Positions 9,192-19,203 of a stretch of 64,000 nucleotides of DNA are shown one piece after another. The translations under genes and the position numbers were made by a program. The notes under the pieces were generated by a model. It had not been told where the DNA came from. It was given only the letters and a program-made list of their open reading frames with translations, and made no database searches. The DNA is from Zea mays (Eukaryota > Streptophyta > Magnoliopsida > Poales > Poaceae): contig NC_050097.1 of assembly GCF_902167145.1 (NCBI RefSeq), positions 43,012,095-43,076,094 of the forward strand, read 5' to 3'. Position 1 is the first letter of the stretch. The number at the start of each line of letters is the position of its first letter.

Positions 9192-11867
9192 GTTTATGCA
9201 TCCGGGGGCTCAAGTTGGATACTCGATAGCGGATGCACAAACCACATGACAGGGGAGAAGAAGATGTTCTCCTCATATGAGAAAAACCAAGATCCCCAAC
9301 GAGCTATTACATTCGGGGATGGAAATCAAGGTTTGGTCAAAGGATTGGGTAAAATTGCTATATCACCTGACCATACTATTTCCAATGTTTTTCTTGTAGA
9401 TTCTTTAGATTACAATTTGCTTTCCGTATCTCAATTATGTCAAATAGGTTACAACTGTTTATTTACTGATGTAGGTGTCACTATCTTTAGAAGAAGTGAT
9501 GATTCAATAGCATTTAAGGGGGTGTTAGAGGGTCAGCTATACTTGGTAGATTTTGATAGAGCTGAACTCGACACTTGCTTAGTTGCTAAGACTAACTTGG
9601 GTTGGCTCTGGCATCGCCGACTAGCCCATGTTGGAATGAAGAATCTTTATAAGCTTCTAAAGGGAGAACACATTTTAGGACTAACAAATGTTAATTTTGT
9701 GAAAGACAGGATTTGTAGCGCATGCCAAGCCGGGAAGCAAGTTGGGACTTATCATCCACACAAGAACATCATGACTAGTGACAGGCCACTGGAGCTCCTA
9801 CACATGGACCTATTCGGCCCGATCGCTTACATAAGCATCGGCGGGAGTAAGTACTGTCTAGTTATTGTGGATGATTATTCTCGCTTCACTTGGGTGTTCT
9901 TTTTGCAGGAAAAATCTCATACCTAAGAGACCTTAAAGGGATTCTTGAGATGGGCTCAAAATGAGTTCGGCTTAAGGATCAAGAAAATTAGAAGCGACAA
10001 CGGGACGGAGTTCAAGAACTCTCAAATTGAAGGCTTCCTTGAGGAGGAGGGCATCAAGCATGAGTTCTCCTCTCCCTACACGCCACAACAAAATGGTGTA
10101 GTGGAGAGAAAGAATCGAACTCTATTGGACATGGCAAGAACCATGCTTGATGAGTACAAGATACCGGATCGGTTTTGGGCCGAGGCGGTCAACACCGCTT
10201 GCTACGCCATTAACCGGTTATATCTTCACCGAATCCTCAAGAAGACATCCTATGAACTCCTAACCGGTAAAAAGCCAAATATTTCATATTTTAGAGTTTT
10301 TGGTAGCAAATGCTTTATTCTTGTTAAGAGAGGTAGAAAATCTAAATTTGCTCCTAAAACTGTAGAAGGCTTTTTACTAGGATATGACTCAAACACAAGG
10401 GCATATAGAGTCTTTAACAAGTCCTCAGGACTTGTTGAAGTTTCTTGTGACGTTGTGTTTGATGAGACTAATGGCTCTCAAGTAGAGCAAGTTGATCTTG
10501 ACGAGATAGGTGAAGAACAGGCTCCATGCATCGCGCTAAGAAACATGTCCATTGGGGATGTGTGCCCTAAGGAATCCGAAGAGCCTCCACATGCACAAGA
10601 TCAACCATCCTCCTCCACGCAAGCATCTCCGCCAACCCAAAATAAGGACGAGGCTTAAGTTGATGAAGGAGAAGATCAAAGAGATGAGCCCCCTCAAGAT
10701 GACGACAACAATCAAGGGGGAGATGCAAATGATCAAGACAAGGAGGATGAACAACCAAAGCCGCCACACCCAAGAGTCCACCAAGCAATACAACGAGATC
10801 ACCCCGTCGACACCATCCTCGGCGACATTCATAAGGGGGTAACCACTCGATCTCGTGTTGCACATTTCTGTGAGCATTACTCTTTTGTTTCCTCTATTGA
10901 GCCACACAGGGTAGAGGAAGCACTCCAAGATTCGGATTGGGTGATGGCGATGCAAGAAGAGCTCAACAACTTCACGAGGAACGAGGTATGGCATTTAGTT
11001 CCACGTCCTAACCAAAATGTTGTAGTAACCAAGTGGGTCTTCCGCAACAAACAAGACGAGCATGGTGTAGTGACAAGGAACAAAGCTCGACTCGTGGCCA
11101 AGGGGTATTCACAAGTCGAAGGTTTGGATTTTGGTGAAACCTATGCACCCGTAGCTAGGCTTGAGTCCATTCGCATATTATTAGCCTATGCTACTTACCA
11201 TGGCTTCAAGCTTTACCAAATGGACGTTAAGAGTGCCTTCCTCAATGGACCAATCAAGGAGGAGGTCTATGTTGAGCAACCTCCCGGCTTTGAAGATAGT
11301 GAGTACCCTAACCATGTTTATAGGCTCTCCAAGGCGCTTTATGGGCTCAAGCAAGCCCCAAGAGCATGGTATGAATGCCTTAGAGATTTCCTTATTGCTA
11401 ATGGCTTCAAAGTCGGCAAGGCCGATCCTACTTTATTCACTAAAACTCTAGACAATGATTTGTTTGTATGCCAAATTTATGTTGATGATATAATATTTGG
11501 GTCTACTAACGAATCTACATGTGAAGAATTTAGTAGGATCATGACAAAGAAATTCGAGATGTCAATGATGGGGGAGTTGAAGTATTTTCTAGGATTCCAA
11601 GTCAAGCAACTCCAAGAGGGCACCTTCATTAGCCAAACGAAGTATACTCAAGATATTCTAAGCAAGTTTGGAATGAAGGATGCCAAGCCCATCAAGACAC
11701 CCATGGGAGCCAATGGGCATCTCGACCTCAACACGGCAGTGTATTTCAAACCAAGTCATAGGTATATTGAAAGGGAATTGGAGTCTTCGGCGAAGACAAA
11801 GGCTTCCACTCCACTCTACTACTCATCCTTCGTCGTCGCTCCGCCTCACTCTCCATCTTTGGTATAA
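9192..11867 (+). pseudogene. Pol of Copia element A, broken
   Basis: A polyprotein frame lying one base ahead of gag, with no ATG before the protease. Visible in order: aspartic protease (WILDSGC, about 9216-9236), the His/Cys zinc-binding part of integrase (about 9600-9740), the integrase core (about 9780-10250, with DNGTEF and the [10 protein letters not shown] block), then RT from about 10980 (YVDDIIFGS near 11481). Two C-to-T changes turn CAA into TAA at 9924-9926 and 10656-10658. After HLDLNT near 11735 the sequence jumps into the 3' non-coding region: about 770 bp present in element C, including all of RNase H, is deleted. The last ~40 residues of the frame are read from non-coding DNA. 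Not functional. Confidence 0.9.
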
Positions 11868-12484
11868 TCTTCACTCATATGTTTTATTTGCCAAAGGGGA
11901 GAAAATAGTTAACAAAGGGCTTATATCTCACTCAAAGTATCCGTTTTTGACGATTCATGCCAAAGGGGGAGAAAGTATGAGCCCAAAGCAAAAGGACCGC
12001 ACCACCACCCTAATTTTAAAAATTAATGATTTTCAATTCGTAAATTTCAAATTGGTATCTCTTTGTGTTCTAAAGGGGGAGCAAGTAGTATTTTCAAAAT
12101 TAATGTCTTAAAAACCATCTTGAACACTAAGAGGAGAATTTATTTGAGGGGGAGTTTTGTTTAGTCAAAGGAAAAGCATTTGAAACAAAGGAAGAAAATT
12201 TCAAACTTGAAAATGCTTCGCAAAATTCTTATTCATTTACCTTTGACTATCTTGCAAAAGGACTTTGAAAAGAATTTACAAAAGAATTTGCAAAAACAAA
12301 ACATGTGGTGCAAATGTGGTCCAATATGTTAAAAACAAAGAAACAATCCATGCACATCATGTAAGTATTTATATTGGCTCAATTCCAAGCAACCTTTGCA
12401 CCTACATTATGCAAACTAGTTCATTTATACACTTTTACAGTTGCTTTGGTCTGTGTTGGCATCAATCACCAAAAAGGGGGAGAT
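11868..12484 (+). other. 3' non-coding region and polypurine tract of element A
   Basis: No gene. The stretch is A-rich and contains several aaagggggag words, a Sirevirus hallmark before the 3' LTR. The last (aaaaagggggaga, ending at 12483) directly precedes the LTR and should prime plus-strand synthesis. Confidence 0.8.
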
Positions 12485-13772
12485 TGAAAGGGAATTAGGC
12501 TTACACCTAGCCCCTAATTAATTTTGGTGGTTGAATTACCCAACACAAATATTTGGACTAACTAGTTTGCTCTAGTGTATAAGTTATACAGGTGCCAAAG
12601 GTTCACACTTAGCCAATAAAAAGACCAAGTTTTGGGTTCGACAAAAGAGCAAAGGGACTACCGAAGGCTCCTCTGGTCTGGCGCACCGGACTGTCCGGTG
12701 TGCCACCGGACATGTCCGGTGCACCAGAGGACTCCAAACTCAAACTCGTCACCTTCGGGAATTTCCAGAGGCAACTCCGCTATAATTCACCGGACTGTCC
12801 GGTGTACACCGGACATGTCTGGTGCTCCAAGGAAGAGCGGTCTCCGGAACTCGCCAGCCTCGGGAATTCACTTCAGCTTCTTCGCTAAAATTCACCGGAC
12901 TGTCCGGTGTACACTGGACTGTCCGGTGCAACAGCGAGGCAACGGCTATTTCGGCGCCAACGGCTACCTGCGACGCATTTAATGCGCGCCAGAAGCACGC
13001 AGTCGTCAGGCACGCGGGAGCAGGCGCACCGGACAATCTACAGTTCATGTCCGGTGCGCCACCGGACATCAAGGCGGGCCCAGAGATAGAGCTCCAACGG
13101 TCGAATCCCAACGGATTTGGTGACGTGGCTGTCGCACCGGACTGTCCGGTGCGCCATCGAACAGACAGCCTCACCAAACGGCTAGTTTGGTGGTTGGGGC
13201 TATAAATACCCCAACCACCCACCATTCATTGTATCCAAGATTTCCAGCTTCCAACCACTATACAAGAGCTAGCATTCATTACAAAGCACACCAAAAGAGA
13301 TCAAATCCTCTCCCAACTCTTCACAAAGCCTTAGTGACTAGAGAGAGTGATCTGTAGTGTCCATTTGAGCTCTTGCGCTTGGATCGCTTCTTTTTCTTTG
13401 GCATTCTTTCTTGTGATCAAACACTCACTTGTAATTGAGGCAAGAGACACCAATCGTGTGGTGGTCCTTGCGGGAAGTTTGATTCCCAAGTGATTTGAGA
13501 AGAGAAGCTCACTCGGTCCGAGGGACCGTTTGAGAGAGGGAAGGGTTGAAAGAGACCCGGCCTTTGTGGCCTCCTCAACGGGGAGTAGGTTTGAGAGAAC
13601 CGAACCTCGGTAAAACAAATCCGCGTGTCTCACCTCATTATTCGCTTGCGATTTGTTTTGCGCCCTCTCTCGCGGACTCTATTATATTTCTAACGCTAAC
13701 CCGGCTTGTAGTTGTGATTATTTTTGAGAATTTCAGTTTCGCCCTATTCACCCCCCCTCTAGGCGACTTTCA
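12485..13772 (+). repeat. 3' LTR of Copia element A
   Basis: 1288 bp, the same ends as the 5' copy, followed by the GTCAC duplication. It carries one extra palindrome unit near 12895-12930 and lacks one near 13130, compared with the 5' LTR. Confidence 0.95.
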
Positions 13773-14095
13773 GTCACCTTTGCATTAAATGCCCCTTCGA
13801 TTCGGACGGTTGGCGTGGCGACTTGGCCAAGGTTGCTTCTTGGTGAAGACTGTGCCTCGGGGCGAGCCGAAGGTGTGTCCGTTGCCGGAGGGGGTTCTCG
13901 GGCGAGACGTAAATCCTCCGGGATCGGCTGCCCTTGCCCGAGGCTGGGCTCGGGCGAGGCGTGATCGCGTCCTCAAATGGACCGATCCTTGACTTAATCG
14001 CACCCATCAGACCTTTGCAGCTTTGTGCTGATGGAGGTTACCAGCTGAGATTTAGGAGTCTTGAGAGTACCCCTAATTATGGTCCCGACAGCTGC

Positions 14096-15331
14096 TATAA
14101 ACGAAAACAAACGTGTTAAGACGTCCGCTCTTATCGGTGAAATATTAATGGAGGTGAACAATTTAAGTTGCTCGCCTTCATTAATGAGCGATCGACAGAG
14201 GCAGTCGCTCTTATGTTGCTCGTCTTCGTCCATTCCTACGTATAAATGCAGCTCCCCAACCATCCCCATTTTTTTGTCCACCATCTAACCCTCTCCTTTT
14301 AGCGAGGTTTGAACTCTCAAACTCTAAAAAAAATCACGATTTTTAGGTGAGGATTGCTCTTGGATTATTTGAAGAGGACATCGTAGGAGGTTGCTATGCA
14401 TTTTCACATCATTGTTCTGCTCTCACAACATTTTTTCATAAAGTGATCGCCTTTGTTGATGAGGTTAACAAAAGCGGTTATAACATTCGCTTCCGCAAGA
14501 CCGCATCAACACAGGCTTTTGTGGACGCCTTCGTTAACCTAAAACGATTGCATGCAAAAACATTTATATACTAGTGCAACTCGCCACCGCTACCCCTCAC
14601 ACCCCCTCCTTATAAGCCTGGATAGTTGCAAAATCTAAACCCCAACCTTTGTTGTTGTTGTTGCCGCCTGGTCCACCATCCAGCCATGTCAACCTCGCTA
14701 GCCATTTTGCCCATCGTTTGTCCCCTTCTTCATCGACTCTAATTACATGTGCGTTAGTGGTACATTCCAACCCTATAAAAATTGAGAGCATATGAGGTGC
14801 ACTTGATCTTTTGGTGCATATATTGAATCGTTGTCATACATCTATCTAACAATGCTGTCATTCCTCTTATTTTCTACACAGGGAAGAGTGCAGTTAGCAA
14901 GGGTATTCTTTATGAAATATACAAAACTAAAGGTGAAGATATGGAAGCGCGTTAAATCTTATACGGATGATCGTGATTTAATATGTATCCATGTATACCT
15001 GATATCCTAGAAGGAATTTGGTCTTTTTTAGCTGCCCAAAACTGCATGAGGCCCTAGATCGTTCTATGCGGCGGTGTAGAAGCCGTCCAAATCTCACCGT
15101 GGATCACAATTCACGCAGCGTTGCGGGCTTGCGGCGTCCCCGTCTTTCCCCACCGGCAGGCGCCAGCTTCAGCTAAACGACGCCGCACCAGGAAAAAGGT
15201 CTACCTTCCGATATTCCACTGTCTTGTTTCCATTCTCCCCTCCTCTCCGGCTCTCCCTCCCCCGACAGCTGCCCCCGCATGGTGTGATCAGGCCATCTGG
15301 TGCGGGAAGAAAAGACGCGACACAGCGAGCC
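14096..15331. other. Intergenic region upstream of the receptor-like kinase gene
   Basis: The first part (to about 14340) continues the DNA into which the solo LTR was inserted; it contains TATAAAT at about 14242. A 75-codon open frame at 14347-14574 resembles no family I know. A short (TTG)n tract lies near 14650. The last few hundred bases should hold the promoter and 5' leader of the kinase gene; I see no convincing TATA box close to it. Confidence 0.4.
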
Positions 15332-17483
15332 ATGCTCCCGCCGCGCGCCGCCGCCGTGCCGCTGCTGCTGCTGGCCCTGGCGGCCGGCGCGGCCCGGGGC
15401 GCCGACGACCTGGCATCGGACGCCGTGGCGCTGCAAGCCTTCCTCGCGCCATTCGGATCCGCGACCGTGTCGTGGAACTCGTCCCAGCCGACATGCTCCT
15501 GGACGGGTGTCGTCTGCACCGGCGGCCGCGTCACGGAGATCCACCTGCCCGGGGAAGGCCTCCGGGGCGCGCTCCCCGTCGGCGCGCTCGGCGGGCTCAA
15601 CAAGCTCGCCGTGCTGTCGCTGCGGTACAACGCGCTCTCCGGCCCGCTGCCTCGGGACCTCGCCTCCTGCGTCGAGCTCCGGGTGATCAACTTGCAGTCC
15701 AACCTCCTCTCGGGGGAGCTCCCGGTGGAGGTGCTGGCGCTACCGGCGTTGACGCAGCTCAACCTCGCGCAGAACCGCTTGTCGGGGAGGATATCGCCGG
15801 CCATTGCCAAGAACGGGCGGCTGCAGCTGCTCTTCCTGAACGGCAACCGCCTTACCGGAGAGCTACCGAACGTCAGCATGCCGTCGCTCACCGCGCTAAA
15901 CGTCTCCTTCAACAACCTCAGCGGCGAGATACCCAAGAGCTTCGGCGGCATGCCGTCCACGTCTTTCCTCGGCATGCCGTTGTGCGGCAAGCCCCTCCCG
16001 CCGTGCCGAGCGCCGGGTTCGGAAGCATCGCCGTCTCAGCCTCCCACTCCCACGCTTCGGCCCGAGGCACCGGCCCCGACTGACAACCGCGGACGGGGCA
16101 GGCATCACCTCGCCGGCGGCGCCATCGCTGGCATTGTGGTTGGCTGCGCGTTTGGCTTCCTCCTGATCGCGGCCGTCCTCGTCCTCGTGTGTGGCGCGCT
16201 GCGGCGGGAGCCGAGACCGACATACCGCAGCCGTGACGCCGTTGCGGCGGAGCTGGCCCTGCACAGCAAAGAGGCAATGAGCCCCAACGGCTACACCCCA
16301 CGTGTCTCAGACGCGCGACCGCCGCCCCCGCCTTCAGTCCCGCCACCGCCAGCCGTCTCCGCCGCAGCCGTGGGGCGGAAGAAGCTCTTCTTCTTCGGTA
16401 GGATTCCCCGGCCCTACGACCTCGAGGACCTGCTCCGCGCGTCCGCCGAGGTTCTTGGCAAGGGCACGCACGGGACCACGTACAAGGCCGCGATCGAGTC
16501 TGGGCCGGTCATGGCGGTGAAGCGCCTCAAGGAGACCTCGTTGCCCGAACGCGAGTTCCGGGACAAGGTCGCGGCCATCGGCGGGATCGACCACCCAAAT
16601 GTCGTGCCCCTGCAGGCCTATTACTTCAGCAAGGACGAGAAGCTTATGGTGTACGAGTTCGTGGCCATGGGCAGCCTTTCCTCCATGCTTCACGGTACGT
16701 GCTCTGTTCTTGCCAAGCGACCTGCGAATCTGCGATCCCTCTCTGTCCTGTTTTGATGGCCGAATTGAATGGTTTTTTTTTCTTTCTTTTCTGACGGGGT
16801 TTCTTACCGCAGGCAATCGCGGCTCCGGCCGGTCGCCACTGAGCTGGGAGTCGAGGAGGCGCATCGCTTTGGCCTCGGCGCGCGGTCTCGAGTACATCCA
16901 CGCCACGGGCTCCATGGTCACGCACGGCAACATCAAGTCGTCCAACATCCTCTTGAGCCGCACCGTGGACGCGCGCGTGGCCGACCACGGGCTCGCGCAC
17001 CTCGTCAACCCGGCGGGCGCGGCGACGACGACCCGCGTCGCGGGGTACCGCGCGCCCGAGGTGGTGGCGGACCCGCGGCGGGCGTCGCAGAAGGCGGACG
17101 CGTACAGCTTCGGCGTGCTGCTCCTGGAGCTGCTGACGGGGAAGGCCCCGGCGCACGCGGTGCTGCACGACGAGGGCGTGGACCTCCCGCGCTGGGCGCG
17201 GTCCGTGGTGAAGGAGGAGTGGACGTCCGAGGTGTTCGACACGGAGCTGCTCAGGCACCCGGGCGCCGAGGACGAGATGGTGGAGATGCTGCGGCTGGCC
17301 ATGGACTGCACCGAGCCCGCTCCGGACCAGCGGCCGGCCATGCCCGAGATCGTGGCGCGCATCGAGGGGCTCGGCGGCACGGCGTCGACGTCGACGGCGA
17401 CGGCGCGGTCCGGCCGGAGTGCGTCCGTGGACGAGGCGGACGACCGGCCGCTGAGGACCACCGGATCGATCCGTCAGAGCTGA
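15332..17483 (+). CDS. LRR receptor-like pseudokinase (subfamily III, RLK902/RKL1 type)
   Basis: Plasma-membrane receptor-like protein of 677 residues encoded by two exons, 15332-16694 and 16813-17483; the 118-bp intron has GT/AG ends (gtacgt...ccgcag) and splits a Gly codon. The ATG at 15332 puts a signal peptide (LLLLALAAGAARG) at the N-terminus; an in-frame start further up would not. Next come an LRR cap (CSWTGVVC), about five leucine-rich repeats, a proline-rich linker, a transmembrane helix near residues 260-285, and a kinase-like domain from about 360. The Gly-rich loop (GKGTHGT) and Lys397 are present, but the catalytic loop reads HGN at 492-494 instead of HRD and the metal motif DHG at 512-514 instead of DFG; APE is at 535-537. 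Such plant proteins are usually called probable inactive receptor kinases and act by binding partners. The gene is very GC-rich, as is common in grasses, and looks intact. Confidence 0.93.
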
Positions 17484-19084
17484 GGTCCGTCCGCGTCCGA
17501 TCACTTGTGTTATTGTCACTGACGGAAGGTTCTGAACAAGGGGGAAAAAAAGAAGAGATCTTTCTGTTCTGTCTTCTTGCGCTTGTCGTAGGGGCGTTGT
17601 CGTGTGCTGTTTATTCTTTCATGCGTCTCTTGACGCTTGTTCGCCCTCAGATGAATTCTTTCGTTTTAGCAGCGGTGATGAGTGTGCGCTGATGGTGTGT
17701 GAATTGGTGGTGATAGTAATGCAATGTGTAATTGCTTCTAGTACCTGAAGGGTGTTCGATTGAAAAGTTTAGCCTCGAGTCCTGCCTCAGCAGATTTTTC
17801 ATGTCCGATCGTGCGTGCGTGTCATGTTCACCTGCCACCTGCACCACGGAACTCGGAGTTGCTTCTCTGCCCAGTACCACTGCTCGCTGCATTGACAGGA
17901 GTAATAACGACCTCATCAAATCACAAGCTGCAAAAAAAAAACTGTTTCTCTGCAGTCAATGACGGCGTCGTCCCAACCTCGCAGGCATCATCCAGAGCCA
18001 CAGACGACTTGTTCCTGAACAAGCGACCGAGTCGGGCGAAGACGACAGACCAGACGCGAACCGAATGACGTAACGCTGGTTGTACACTGCGAGACACAGG
18101 AGAGATTGCCGAGCAAGCAAACGCGAACATGGCCGCGCTCGTAGTCGTAGTACCCCTTCTGGGCCGTACCTGCCTGCCGACCACGAACCGACGGCATGTT
18201 GCGTGCATCAATTCTCGAAGGGGGGAAAAAATAGAGAAGAGGGATGGATGCTGGGGGAGCTGGATAGATAGATCATGCACGGGCACGGCCTGCCATGTTT
18301 GGTTGTCAGGCTTTATAAAAAAGAAAGAAAGGCGGGGCGATGGAGCCGAGTCGCTCCCCCACTACGAGTCCACAAACAATCACTGGTCGATCTCCCGGCA
18401 ATAATGCTCGCCGCTGCATTATTGCTGGCCTCGCCGGATCGCCGGCGCAGCTGCAGCTCCATCGCTTGCTTCCCGTTCTCGTCCACGGCGCGCTCTTCCG
18501 GGCAGCGAAGGCGTTTTGCCTTTTGCTTCGACGCCGCTGGATCTGAAGCGACGAGTCGCGCAGGGGCACAGCGACCACAGCAGCACTGTACCGGCGGGTT
18601 ACTACGAGCTGGCAACTGGCAGGCGCACGAACAGGCGCGACGCGTCCAAAAGAAGGAACTGATGTGCAGCACGGCAAGGTACCGGCAGGCAGGCGTCGTG
18701 CGCTGCAGTAACTGATGCCGGCCTGCACCGCACCGCACCGCACGGCCTGATCGGTCTACTCCTTCGCCTTTTTTCGCTGCGTACAGGCTACAGGGTCCCT
18801 GCCAGCCGGCTGGGTTGGGACGTGCACATCAGATCAGCGCCTAGCTTCCGTCGTGGGTGGGGGCAGGCGTCGGCCGGCCCGGAACCGGAACCGGCGGAGG
18901 GAAGGGTGCGGTGGTGGAGCCCCCGGCCAGCCTCAGCAGCTGCACTTGGCAAAGTGCGTGCCACCACGTGCCGTGCGGGCGGTGGGTGTCCCCTCTGGAA
19001 CAGCGCGGCGGCCGGCCACCACGGCTAGGCCACCGCCAGTCCGCCACGGCCACACCTCCTGCGAGTGAGCGCGGCGTCGGTGTT
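17484..19084. other. 3' flank of the kinase gene and intergenic DNA
   Basis: The first few hundred bases should be the 3' UTR. Beyond that I see only short frames on both strands, A-runs near 17932 and a GC-rich block at 18840-19080. No gene, RNA or transposon end could be supported. Confidence 0.4.
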
Positions 19085-19203
19085 TAAGGCTATTCACAGT
19101 AGAGGTTTCATGGGTGTTTCATGTATTAATTAGCCTGCTACATCAGCTATTTTGATGACATGTCACATCATTTATGAAGAAAGAGTTTTATGGAGTTTCA
19201 TGG

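Larger units (their letters stand above)
5148..13772 (+). mobile_element. Opie-like Copia (Sirevirus) element A, defective
   Basis: A complete insertion of 8625 bp with TG...CA ends and the target duplication GTCAC on both sides (5143-5147, 13773-13777). Order: LTR, tRNA-iMet primer site, gag, protease-integrase-RT, 3' non-coding part with a purine tract, LTR. Copia order (integrase before RT), a long coiled-coil gag and a palindrome-rich LTR fit the Sirevirus/Maximus lineage; the LTR start TGAAAGGGAATTAGG is what I know as Opie. It cannot move on its own: pol has two nonsense codons, and about 770 bp covering the end of RT and RNase H are missing. Confidence 0.93.
3963..14090 (-). mobile_element. 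Solo LTR of a Tat-type Gypsy element, interrupted by a Copia element
   Basis: Read on the minus strand this begins TGTCGGGACCATAATTAGGG (14090 downward) and ends ...AAAACGCCGACA at 3963. That is the same layout as the LTRs of the large Gypsy element at 19204-42405, but diverged. Both edges carry the 5-bp duplication GCTGC (3958-3962 and 14091-14095), and no internal region is present. It is therefore a solo LTR, left by recombination between the two LTRs of a former full element. Once the Copia insertion (5148-13772 plus one GTCAC copy) is subtracted, the LTR is about 1.5 kb. On the minus strand TATAAAAG lies at 4252-4259. The LTR is a remnant with no coding function. Confidence 0.93.

Noticed and set aside
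14347..14574. 75-codon frame upstream of the kinase gene
   Set aside because: Plausible amino-acid mix but no family recognised, no partner exon and an AT-rich context; not enough to call a gene.
15224..15331. Upstream in-frame start of the kinase gene
   Set aside because: It would add 36 residues before a good signal peptide; the ATG at 15332 gives the expected N-terminus of a secreted receptor.
15121..16083. 320-codon plus-strand frame overlapping the kinase gene
   Set aside because: Arg/Pro/Ala-rich out-of-frame translation of the LRR exon; no domain.
16334..17461. 375-codon and 291-codon minus-strand frames opposite the receptor kinase gene
   Set aside because: They are shadows of a very GC-rich coding sequence. 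The plus strand gives a full domain architecture with correct splice sites.
18120..18720. Overlapping frames of 90-146 codons in GC-rich DNA downstream of the kinase gene
   Set aside because: Open in several phases on both strands, with no motifs and no splice pattern.
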